From CAZVVT01 sp964630595 (GTDB lineage: Bacteria; Chlamydiota; Chlamydiia; Chlamydiales; VFKH01): 64,000 bases of DNA. The notes beneath the pieces were generated by a model, which had not been told where the DNA came from, made no database searches, and was given only the letters and a program-made list of their open reading frames with translations. Every line of letters begins with the position of its first letter. Positions within the stretch are counted from its first letter, which is position 1. Below are positions 40,139 through 47,787 of this stretch, piece by piece. The stretch lies in NCBI GenBank assembly GCA_964630595.1, contig CAZVVT010000004.1:1-64000 (forward strand), written 5' to 3'. The position numbers and the translations under genes are program-made.

Positions 40139-41335
40139 TTATTCAAGAGTGATGCCATCTTGGGGTGTGCATACGGGATTGGGGTTGGGTGCGGTAGGTG
40201 CGAAGGGAAAGGTGCCCTCTGCGCAGAGCGTGAGCGGCTTTCCGGTGCCCTTGAATGGCTCTTTGGGAATGTGAACGGTGACGTTTTTGATCATGTTCAC
40301 GGCTTCGGCGATTTCGAAGTCGCCGACCATACTGAGGAATTGGTAGCTCTCTTCGGGGCTAAGACCCTGCGTGCGGACGAGGAAGTCAATGGCATTGCGA
40401 GAGGCGAGCTTCATTGCTTCGAAGAGATCCGTATTGAGACCGACGATCATCCAGTGCGTGGCGTTTTCGATGATGGGCCAGGTGAAGGCATCGTCGCCTT
40501 TTCGTTTAGTTTTATCCGTTACACCAAGAGCTTTGAGGTCTTTGCGCACGAAGAATTGGAGGGTAATGCCTTCATAAGAGGTCTCTAGGGCGGTGATGTC
40601 GATTTCGCCGTTGCTTTGCGCAGCATGAGAGTCGCCCGTCCAGACAAGAGCACCCTTTTGGAATACGGGAAGGAAGAGGATGGAGCCGACTTGCAGCTCG
40701 GGTTGGTCTAAGTTGCCGCCGAAGGGGCCGGGAGGCACAGAGTTGAACTCTCCGGGCACGGGTTGGGCCGCCGGCGTATCAATATTGACGGGCCACGCGG
40801 AGGGCCAATCGAGGGGAGGCGCGACGGCAAGCACGCCGGGAAAGGGCTTGAGTTGCATGCATACCCCTTTTACAAACTCGGCGGTGTTATTTACTTTGTC
40901 ATATTTAAAGTATTTGATTCTCGGCTTAGTAAATTCCGATAAGATGCCTTGCGTGGGGCTTAAGAAATTATAACCAAAATCACCTAGTTTAATATCGAGT
41001 ACGCGAATTTCGATGACATCGCCTGGTTCGGCACCATCGATATAGACGGGGCCCGTTAGGGTGTGCATGCCGCGACGCTTTTGGATGTCGTGGGCTACAT
41101 AGAATTGGGCTACATCGGCGGGGGTGGTTTTGTTGTAGACCATCTCATGAAGGCAGCTATTCCATGTTTCCAGAGATACCGTGTCACCAGATTGAATCTT
41201 GACCACGGGCGTCATGTTAAGAGTAAAGAGACCGAGAGTGGTTGTCTGATTAGTCGCAGGAACTCTGTAACTTTCTCCCGAAAGAGAGGAGGCGAGGGCA
41301 ATGAGGATGGCGAGAAATGAGGCTCTTTGTAGCAT
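40139..41335 (-). CDS. Secreted acetamidase/formamidase family protein
   Basis: The 398-residue product has a signal peptide (MLQRASFLAILIALASSLSG). The FmdA/AmdA motifs are clear: IQSGDTVSLETWNSC, LTGPVYIDGAEPGDVIEIRVLDI, WTGDSHAAQSNGEIDITALE and a GD.AF.WP block. These enzymes hydrolyse formamide or acetamide to ammonia and acid; most are cytosolic, so secretion is notable. The true substrate may be another small amide. It is the third gene of the operon with the porin and glucanase, starting 22 bases after the porin stop. Confidence 0.92.
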   Translation of the reverse strand: MLQRASFLAILIALASSLSGESYRVPATNQTTTLGLFTLNMTPVVKIQSGDTVSLETWNSCLHEMVYNKTTPADVAQFYVAHDIQKRRGMHTLTGPVYIDGAEPGDVIEIRVLDIKLGDFGYNFLSPTQGILSEFTKPRIKYFKYDKVNNTAEFVKGVCMQLKPFPGVLAVAPPLDWPSAWPVNIDTPAAQPVPGEFNSVPPGPFGGNLDQPELQVGSILFLPVFQKGALVWTGDSHAAQSNGEIDITALETSYEGITLQFFVRKDLKALGVTDKTKRKGDDAFTWPIIENATHWMIVGLNTDLFEAMKLASRNAIDFLVRTQGLSPEESYQFLSMVGDFEIAEAVNMIKNVTVHIPKEPFKGTGKPLTLCAEGTFPFAPTAPNPNPVCTPQDGITLE

Positions 41336-41357
41336 GGCAGTATGTGTAATAGTTTAC

Positions 41358-42614
41358 CTAAAAAAGAGCAATAATTCGGGCGGTGAAGGCCCAGACGTTG
41401 GATTTGGTCGGCTGCGCTCCGGGGCGTGGGATATAGCTGAGTACGGGCTGGAAGTAGGTCGATTTGTAGATTTGCGCCTGGTAATAGCCTTGGAGCATCA
41501 ATTCCGAACGGCGGGAAAAGGTATGGGGGTTAAGACGTGATAGGGAAGCACCCACGCCGAAGGAGTCATTGGGGCGTTTGGGAACAAGGGCAAAGGCAGT
41601 CAGGCCTGCGCCTCCAAAGAGGTTCATGGCCATCGTTCGGGAGTTGTTCCAGCCGAATTGGAAAAACCCAGAGATGTTGCCCTTGGTTTTTCTGCAGGAC
41701 CTTTGGATCCACAGCGCACGCGAGCCAAAGCCGTAAATCCCGCCCGTGCCCTTTTGCGTTTGTGTGCCGGACTGGAGCAAGCCACTTTGGTGCCACCCTC
41801 CGATCGCCACGATGCCTGGCTTGGGGCCGCTCCAGCCATATCCGCCCTCAATGATGGAGAAGTAGTAGCCATTGAAGTGAGGACCGGTGAGTCCTGTTTG
41901 GACCCCTCGGGCTAAGTTGCCATCGAAGAAGCCGATGTTGATGTAGGCCTGCTTGATGGGGGCGATGGTGAGCACGGCGCCGCATACGGAGTTGTAGTAA
42001 CCGCCGATGGCCCCATCTAATGTGGGGTTGGTGAAGATGGGGGTATAGATCAAGCCCGTTACGGAAGGGATGGAAATGGTGGGATCGCTGGTGGGTACGG
42101 GATTGGAGACGTTGTTAAAGTGGTAGGTCGGAACGGTTTTTCCGATGCGAATGGTCACTTTGTCACGGAGAAATTTTTGCAGAATCCAGAGTTGATAAAG
42201 CTCTGAACGGTTCAGCGGTTCGGGGCCTGGTAAGCTATTGTACCCTTGCACAACGCCGGCATCGCCGTTGGTGGGCTGTCCATTAAATTGGAGAAACTCA
42301 GTGCCAAAAGAGGCACCGCACCAACCGGCGGCTTTTTGCAAATCGATGTAGAGGTCAAGGATAAAAGAGCTGTTGCCGGTCCAACGTCGGTTGTCATGCG
42401 CGCCATGCCCTCCGCTCATGAGGTCGTTGTAGTCACCGATCCACATGCCGCCGAGTCGTACACCGGAAGACTTGGGGATTTGCAGCGATTCGCCCAGCTC
42501 TCCTGTACCGGTTAAGATATTAGTGGCACCCGGGTTTCCGCTGATGCCGTAACTGGAGGCGTCAGCATGGAGATAGACCGCTGCAATACATAAACATAAT
42601 AAGAGACGAGCCAT
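41358..42614 (-). CDS. OprB-type carbohydrate-selective porin
   Basis: The 418-residue product has a signal peptide (MARLLLCLCIAAVYLHADA) and many alternating amphipathic strands, ending in IIALF with the C-terminal aromatic of outer-membrane barrels. The opening part (SGVRLGGMWIGDYNDLMSGG, FILDLYIDLQKAAGW) and later GGYGWSGPKPGIVAIGGWHQSG resemble OprB, the glucose-type porin of Pseudomonas. It would admit sugars or short oligosaccharides. It lies 6 bases after the glucanase gene, so the two are surely co-expressed. Confidence 0.88.
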   Translation of the reverse strand: MARLLLCLCIAAVYLHADASSYGISGNPGATNILTGTGELGESLQIPKSSGVRLGGMWIGDYNDLMSGGHGAHDNRRWTGNSSFILDLYIDLQKAAGWCGASFGTEFLQFNGQPTNGDAGVVQGYNSLPGPEPLNRSELYQLWILQKFLRDKVTIRIGKTVPTYHFNNVSNPVPTSDPTISIPSVTGLIYTPIFTNPTLDGAIGGYYNSVCGAVLTIAPIKQAYINIGFFDGNLARGVQTGLTGPHFNGYYFSIIEGGYGWSGPKPGIVAIGGWHQSGLLQSGTQTQKGTGGIYGFGSRALWIQRSCRKTKGNISGFFQFGWNNSRTMAMNLFGGAGLTAFALVPKRPNDSFGVGASLSRLNPHTFSRRSELMLQGYYQAQIYKSTYFQPVLSYIPRPGAQPTKSNVWAFTARIIALF

Positions 42615-42620
42615 CTTCTC

Positions 42621-44459
42621 TTAGGGGCCGCCAATGCTAATATTGAGAGTTCCGCCTGCACCACCAACGAGAGACATTGTAACGGGGATGGGAAGAATGG
42701 GTTTTAATGCAGGCGCGGAAGGGATAATATGCGTGCCCCAAGAGCCTTTATACGATCCTTGGGTGTAGGTCACCTGTAGGTACATTGTGGATCCTGCCAC
42801 TGGTGTATAGGTCTGACCGCCGGCGGGAATACTGGGATTGGAGGTATAATCCGGATTTGTTCCAAAGGTAGCCGTTGCAGTAACAGGCAGAGCTCCGAAA
42901 GCCACTGTATAATTGTTGTTATCGTTGAAGGGGTTGGGAATCGCGATGCCGCTCATGTCACCAATTGTTGCAATCACATGTGCGCCTGCGTTGGTGATGT
43001 TTGTGACCGTGATGGTCCCATCAAGACCTAAATAATCGCCGTAAGGAGTGGTGTAAAACTTCGTGTAATTGCCCGATCCCAGCGCAATAAAGGTGCCGGA
43101 GTAGAAGTCATACCAGGGTCCGTTGCAAGAAATAAGACTGTTATTGGCAAAGAGTGTTTGTGTGCGGATAAAGCTTTGGCTTAAGGGGGTGGTAGAAGTT
43201 GTGCTTAAAGGGACAATCCCTGAAATAACGCCGGCGGAGAACCCTTGCCAGATTGCCGTCGCTACATTGGCATCGCCTGTTTGAGTCGGCGCGGGCGTGT
43301 AGTCCGCTAGAGCCGATGTGAAAAAGGGCTTTGAGGTGGTGGGCAGGGGAAGAGTGAGGGTAGAGCCCGCGCCCGTTCCAGTAATGGCAGTAAAGTTGAA
43401 GTTGCCGGAACCATCTACTGTTCCACTGGCGTATCCATACGTTGGTCCCGCTGTGGAGAGGTCAACATAAAGGGTGTGGGTTTGGAAGTAGGCAGGGGTT
43501 CCTGCATTGTACCAAACATTGGAGAGCCAAGAGCAGCTGATGTAGTTGGGAGTTAGGAAATAGTCGAGAGGAAAGAGAGGTACAGCGGTCTGCGATGCTC
43601 TGTTGGGAGAGAGTACGCGAAGAGAGCTGCTACTTCCGCTGGGCGGTGCATAGGTCAAATAAAGAGAGGACCATTTTGGCTGCACCCCTCCGTTAGGACT
43701 TGTTGCAAGAGTGTTTGTAGCTGTGGAGTAGCTAGAGAAAATCGAACTGCTTTTCAGTGTGGGCGGCAGCCCGGCATAAGAGGTAACAGTGGGCAGACCA
43801 GATTGAGTGTAGTCTATGTACTTAATCGAAAAAGAAAGAGGAAGGCCGTAGTAATCCACAAGAGTCGGGTTCATTGCAAAACGGTTGTTTGCCACCATCG
43901 TGAACTCTTGCTTATCGAAGAGGGTATAGTAGTTGTCTTGAGTGGGGGTTTCAAAGTCGAGTGGCTGAACTCCTACCGGACCACTGGAGGGAATGAACCA
44001 ATCGATGGGTTGCCCAACGGAATAGTAGATGCGAGAAGAGGTGAGATCTACTGTTGATGGGAGATAGAAAATATGGCCGCCATTAACAGGATCGGTGGGA
44101 AAATAGCTGAGGGGATAAGACCCAGACCCCAAAGCAGAGACGTAGGTGCTGGGTGGGGGTGTAGCAAGCGAGCCGAGGTACAAGCCATCATGGTTTGGTG
44201 CAAAAGTGATGATGTTGGTGTCAGTGTTGGTCAGAATCAGAATGTATACGCTGGAGTCGGCGGTCCCGCTGTTGTTGATCACAGTAAAGGGTACATACCC
44301 TGTGGGAGGAGAACTGGTGAGGCCGGCTGCGGCGAGGTAGACCTTTTGCTCTGAGAGAAATTGGTCGGTGTAATTGACGAAATAGCCGCGAGAAGGGGCA
44401 GCACAGAGGGGAAGAACACAAATCCAGCAAAAAATTGCCAACCAAAACTTCTTCGTCAT
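42621..44459 (-). CDS. Secreted GH64-like beta-1,3-glucanase
   Basis: The 612-residue product has a signal peptide (about 1-21). The central part matches the glycoside hydrolase 64 / thaumatin-like fold: SSRIYYSVGQPIDWF (141-155), VQPLDFETPTQDNYY, then DKQEFT with E185 and TLVDYYGLPLSFS with D202. The two acidic residues occupy the places of the catalytic Glu and Asp in the Streptomyces enzyme, which releases laminaripentaose from beta-1,3-glucan. Later NYTKFYTTPYGDYLG fits the same family. The last ~120 residues may be a separate beta domain. It is the first gene of the operon with porin and amidase. Confidence 0.78.
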   Translation of the reverse strand: MTKKFWLAIFCWICVLPLCAAPSRGYFVNYTDQFLSEQKVYLAAAGLTSSPPTGYVPFTVINNSGTADSSVYILILTNTDTNIITFAPNHDGLYLGSLATPPPSTYVSALGSGSYPLSYFPTDPVNGGHIFYLPSTVDLTSSRIYYSVGQPIDWFIPSSGPVGVQPLDFETPTQDNYYTLFDKQEFTMVANNRFAMNPTLVDYYGLPLSFSIKYIDYTQSGLPTVTSYAGLPPTLKSSSIFSSYSTATNTLATSPNGGVQPKWSSLYLTYAPPSGSSSSLRVLSPNRASQTAVPLFPLDYFLTPNYISCSWLSNVWYNAGTPAYFQTHTLYVDLSTAGPTYGYASGTVDGSGNFNFTAITGTGAGSTLTLPLPTTSKPFFTSALADYTPAPTQTGDANVATAIWQGFSAGVISGIVPLSTTSTTPLSQSFIRTQTLFANNSLISCNGPWYDFYSGTFIALGSGNYTKFYTTPYGDYLGLDGTITVTNITNAGAHVIATIGDMSGIAIPNPFNDNNNYTVAFGALPVTATATFGTNPDYTSNPSIPAGGQTYTPVAGSTMYLQVTYTQGSYKGSWGTHIIPSAPALKPILPIPVTMSLVGGAGGTLNISIGGP

Positions 44460-44468
44460 CGTTTTTCC

Positions 44469-44496
44469 TTGGATTTTTTTGAAATGAGAGTACGAT
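44469..44496 (+). promoter_or_regulatory. Promoter of the barrel gene at 44527
   Basis: TTGGAT (44469-44474), a 16-base spacer and TACGAT (44491-44496). The -10 box overlaps the -10 of the divergent glucanase promoter. An AAGGAAC site follows before the ATG. Confidence 0.5.
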
Positions 44497-44515
44497 GATA
44501 CTTTTTTTTAGACAA
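44487..44515 (-). promoter_or_regulatory. Promoter of the glucanase-porin-amidase operon
   Basis: TTGTCT (44510-44515), a 17-base spacer that includes eight A in a row, and TACTCT (44487-44492). A leader of about 20 bases with AAGGAAAA precedes the ATG at 44459. Confidence 0.55.
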
Positions 44516-44526
44516 GGAACTAACGC

Positions 44527-45327
44527 ATGAAAAATCTAACGCGTCTCGTTTTGCTCACCACTCCGCTCGCTCTTTTAGGAAATGGGACGTTCTGTTCGAA
44601 TTCTTTTCTGACAGTGGGTGCCAATTACACGCGTGCCTCCATCACTCCTGGTGGAGAGACCAACTTTGATGGAAACTTAGGGGGCGGACAGGCGCTTTAT
44701 GAATATCGACCCAGCAATGACATCTACGCGGGTTTTGAAGTGGCGGGCAGAATGGGAGATACTCATGGTTCATTTGGCACGCGCAATCTTACAGACATCA
44801 ATACCGATGCGCGACTGGGGTACACGTGGAGCTGCAACCAATGGTATTGCACACTCTATTCCGGTTTTGGCTTTCGCTATTTCGGCCAAGACCTCGTTCC
44901 TTCGGCTACATCACCCGGCTCGTTTACCGATTCCTTTTTCCCACCCTTTCTGACGGGGCAAACTTCGCTGCGCTTCAACTACTATGAGTTTTATTTTCCG
45001 GTTGCTCTGAAAACAGAGTACCCCATCGAGGGTTGTGTGAATGTGGGTCTAGAACTCACCTGGTCGCTGCAAGCCTTTCCTACGGTGAGTATAGACACCA
45101 TGGGGGGAGCTTTCTGGCAGCTAACGCCCACATTTGGAAACGTGCGCGTGGAAGTGCCCTTTAGCTATGATTACAGACGAGATGAGAGGCTGGCTTTAAG
45201 CCCCTTTTATGAGCACTGGCAAGATGGCCATTCCACAGCCAGAACTTCGGGCGGAACGCCTCTTGGACTGCCCGGCAACAAGTATAACTTTTGGGGCGTG
45301 AACCTCAACTACACGTTGGCCTTTTAG
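44527..45327 (+). CDS. Outer-membrane beta-barrel protein
   Basis: The 266-residue product has a signal peptide (MKNLTRLVLLTTPLALLGNG). Alternating strands rich in Tyr, Phe and Gly run to a terminal NLNYTLAF, the aromatic end used for outer-membrane insertion. Several cysteines are present (CNQWYC, EGC), as in chlamydial major outer-membrane proteins that are disulfide cross-linked. It is divergent from the glucanase operon with overlapping promoters, so the two may be co-regulated. Not close enough to MOMP to call it that. Confidence 0.82.
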   Translation: MKNLTRLVLLTTPLALLGNGTFCSNSFLTVGANYTRASITPGGETNFDGNLGGGQALYEYRPSNDIYAGFEVAGRMGDTHGSFGTRNLTDINTDARLGYTWSCNQWYCTLYSGFGFRYFGQDLVPSATSPGSFTDSFFPPFLTGQTSLRFNYYEFYFPVALKTEYPIEGCVNVGLELTWSLQAFPTVSIDTMGGAFWQLTPTFGNVRVEVPFSYDYRRDERLALSPFYEHWQDGHSTARTSGGTPLGLPGNKYNFWGVNLNYTLAF

Positions 45328-45659
45328 TCTCGTCTTCGGAAGCTGTAGACGACGGTGCCGGTCCCCAAAATGAGGGCAACGAGAGCACCGATCTGCAGCC
45401 GAGAGGCGATCATGGCATAGTAATTAGCGGTTGCAACTCCTTGATTGACCTCATCTTGCGCGGAGGCCGTAAAGCCATCCGTCACAATCTCAGAAAAGGG
45501 AATGATGGAGAAGAATTGGTTGCCAGCGTCAATCTGCCCCTGTCCGTGAGCAATTTCTTGCCGGCCCTGGTTGACGCGGTTGTAGATGTAGTTGGCCGAA
45601 ACGAAGGCAGCCAATCCTACGCCGAGGAGGAAAATACCAATAAGTCTAGTGCTGTTCAT
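45324..45659 (-). CDS. Small membrane protein with two helices
   Basis: The 111-residue product has hydrophobic segments at about 5-23 (IGIFLLGVGLAAFVSANYI) and 88-105 (LQIGALVALILGTGTVVY), flanking a polar segment of about 60 residues that probably faces the periplasm. It ends FRRRD. The last 4 bases overlap the convergent barrel gene. No ribosome site is clear. Resembles DUF3185-type small membrane proteins loosely; function unknown. Confidence 0.7.
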   Translation of the reverse strand: MNSTRLIGIFLLGVGLAAFVSANYIYNRVNQGRQEIAHGQGQIDAGNQFFSIIPFSEIVTDGFTASAQDEVNQGVATANYYAMIASRLQIGALVALILGTGTVVYSFRRRD

Positions 45660-45709
45660 AGCCGCATAGTAATACTCAAAAATTAGGGAAGTAAAGTACT
45701 TTGCGCTTT

Positions 45710-46843
45710 ATGAAAGACCCTATCCTCGTAGCAGGCACCACAGCTCCCGCCGTTATAGCACACTATAGCCCCGAAGGAGAGGCCTCCTCTGGGGAGATCG
45801 CCGCGGTATTTCAAAAGGTTGTGAATGACAATTGGTCTTTGCAGGTGGGGGCGGAAGAAATTCGCGCCGTGCCCAATCCTGTCCCTAGCCCTTCGCTAAG
45901 CTCTGTGAGCCGGTTTGCACTCAAGGTTTTGCTTCACGTAGCCCCAGATTGGGATCCGCGGGTCAAGCCGGACCATCGCCTTCGGCTCAACAAGACAGAA
46001 AGAGCCTTTGTGCAACAAGCATTGCAGAGCATTGTGGATAAGAATACTAACGCTGTTACGCGGGGGGTTTTGCGGTTTTGCGGGCTTTTTACTCCCAACG
46101 ACCTGACCAGACTAGAGGCCGCCATTCGTTGTCTGCATACAGTGGACTTTGCAAAAGAGGTGGAGCGGGAAGCGCGGCCTGAACTACGTCAGCAAAAGCC
46201 AGAACAGCGCGCTGCCGCTCTTCGGGAACGTCTCAAAACAAAGGTCTCTCTTGAAGATGTCGTAGAGTATCTCTCAATTGTTTGGAAACGAACCTTGCGG
46301 TCCGTAATCAGCCTAGATAGAGGGGCACTGGCAGCGCTAGATGAGGTGTTGGAGCACTCATTGGCAGATTTTTGTGAAACAATAGCGCGCACGCCCGGTA
46401 TTGACGTAGAAAAACAGTATCGCGCGTTTCTCTCCGCTGTTGATACGAAAGCATGGGCTTTATCCTCTCCTCGTACAGAGCCCTTTACACTCGAGGAATT
46501 TCGAGAGTTGGCGAAAGATGATGAGGCCTTCATTCGTAGGGAATATACCAATGGCCGCGAACTTCTTGCTGCTTTGCATGACGGTTCTTGGAAAGAGGGG
46601 GAAGTGAAGAGGGCAAGCACAGCCCCCATTGTCGGAATCGATGAGTACAGAAGGCTCCTTTTACAATCTCTTGAAGATGAAGAGAAAATGATTGTTCACT
46701 TATTTAAGGCAGTGCGGTCACCTCTGCCTACCCCTCCAGGTAAAACAAGTGTTCGTGTAGAGCAGGTAAGTAGACCGAAACAACCAAAGCAATCTTGGAT
46801 AAGAAGATTGATTGAAAAACTTTCTTACGGGTTTAGAAAGTAG
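45710..46843 (+). CDS. Unknown soluble helical protein, effector candidate
   Basis: The 377-residue product starts MKDPILVAGTTAPAVI (ATG at 45710; a TTG three codons earlier is less likely). It is charged and helical with no signal peptide or membrane segment, and ends in a basic region (SWIRRLIEKLSYGFRK). No Shine-Dalgarno site. Chlamydia-specific by appearance; no family recognised. A role as a type III-secreted protein is only an inference from company and composition. Confidence 0.72.
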   Translation: MKDPILVAGTTAPAVIAHYSPEGEASSGEIAAVFQKVVNDNWSLQVGAEEIRAVPNPVPSPSLSSVSRFALKVLLHVAPDWDPRVKPDHRLRLNKTERAFVQQALQSIVDKNTNAVTRGVLRFCGLFTPNDLTRLEAAIRCLHTVDFAKEVEREARPELRQQKPEQRAAALRERLKTKVSLEDVVEYLSIVWKRTLRSVISLDRGALAALDEVLEHSLADFCETIARTPGIDVEKQYRAFLSAVDTKAWALSSPRTEPFTLEEFRELAKDDEAFIRREYTNGRELLAALHDGSWKEGEVKRASTAPIVGIDEYRRLLLQSLEDEEKMIVHLFKAVRSPLPTPPGKTSVRVEQVSRPKQPKQSWIRRLIEKLSYGFRK

Positions 46844-46904
46844 CGCTTCCGCCAACGATTTTTTTGAGAGTGCGAAAATAGGCATATCCCTATTGTAAGA
46901 AGCA

Positions 46905-47786
46905 GTGCCGAAGAGACCCATACGTTTACTTCTTGTGCTTTCCGGTTTGGTGGTGCTGATTGTACTCGCGATGCAGCCCTTATCGGTCATTGAATTTGCA
47001 GGCGATATCGACATTCTCTTTCCTAAAGGGATAGTAGCTGCAGAAGAACGCGATCTTCTCTTTATTTTGCAGGCCATCATGTTGGTCGTTGTGATCCCGG
47101 TCTATATTTTGACCTTCGTTTTCTGCTGGAAGTATCGGGCACAAAACCAGAAAGCGACCTATGACCCCGATCTTGTTGATAGTACGGTGGCGGAGTTTCT
47201 TTGGTGGGGCATCCCGCTGGTGATCGTCATTATCGTGGGCGGCTTGAGTTTAGTGAAAACCTACGAACTCGATCCTTATAAGCCCTTAGTCTCCGATAAA
47301 AAAACGAAGACAATTCAAGTCGTTGCGCTGCAGTGGAAATGGTTGTTTATTTATCCCGAAGAGAAAATTGCCAGTCTCAACTTTCTGCAGATTCCGGAAA
47401 AAACTCCCATTCACTTTGAAATTACCAGTGATGCTCCGATGAATTCCTTTTGGATCCCTCGTTTGGGGGGACAGATTTATGCGATGCCCGCCATGAAGAC
47501 AGAGCTGCATTTGATTGCCGATGAGACGGGAGAGTTCAATGGGTCATCCGCCAATTTGAGCGGAGAGGGGTTTGCGAGCATGCACTTTGTGACAAAGGCC
47601 TCTTCGGAGGAGGAGTACCAAAAGTGGGTCAGTGCAGCACAGAGTTCTGCGGCATCGCTGGATCGATCGACATATGACAAGATCGCACTGCCAAGCACAA
47701 ATGATCCTGTGCAGACGTACCAGCTGAGCGATGCGCGCCTTTTCGATCAGATTTTGAACAAGTACATGCACCCGCAAGAGAAATAG
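46905..47786 (+). CDS. cyoA: Cytochrome bo-type quinol oxidase subunit II
   Basis: The 293-residue product has an N-terminal membrane segment, a second and third at about 50-71 and 92-112, then a periplasmic cupredoxin domain. The copper-A ligands of cytochrome c oxidases are missing: GGQIYAMPAMKTELHLIADETG follows the CyoA pattern (positions about 185-206). So electrons come from quinol. The E. coli lipobox Cys is absent (LSGLV). The start is GTG at 46905 with weak AAGAAG upstream. First gene of cyoABCDE. Confidence 0.94.
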   Translation: MPKRPIRLLLVLSGLVVLIVLAMQPLSVIEFAGDIDILFPKGIVAAEERDLLFILQAIMLVVVIPVYILTFVFCWKYRAQNQKATYDPDLVDSTVAEFLWWGIPLVIVIIVGGLSLVKTYELDPYKPLVSDKKTKTIQVVALQWKWLFIYPEEKIASLNFLQIPEKTPIHFEITSDAPMNSFWIPRLGGQIYAMPAMKTELHLIADETGEFNGSSANLSGEGFASMHFVTKASSEEEYQKWVSAAQSSAASLDRSTYDKIALPSTNDPVQTYQLSDARLFDQILNKYMHPQEK

Positions 47787-47787
47787 T

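Noticed and set aside
39955..40158. A 67-codon open frame on the minus strand across the inverted-repeat element
   Set aside because: It overlaps the amidase tail in another frame and its sequence is dictated by the palindrome; no ribosome site.
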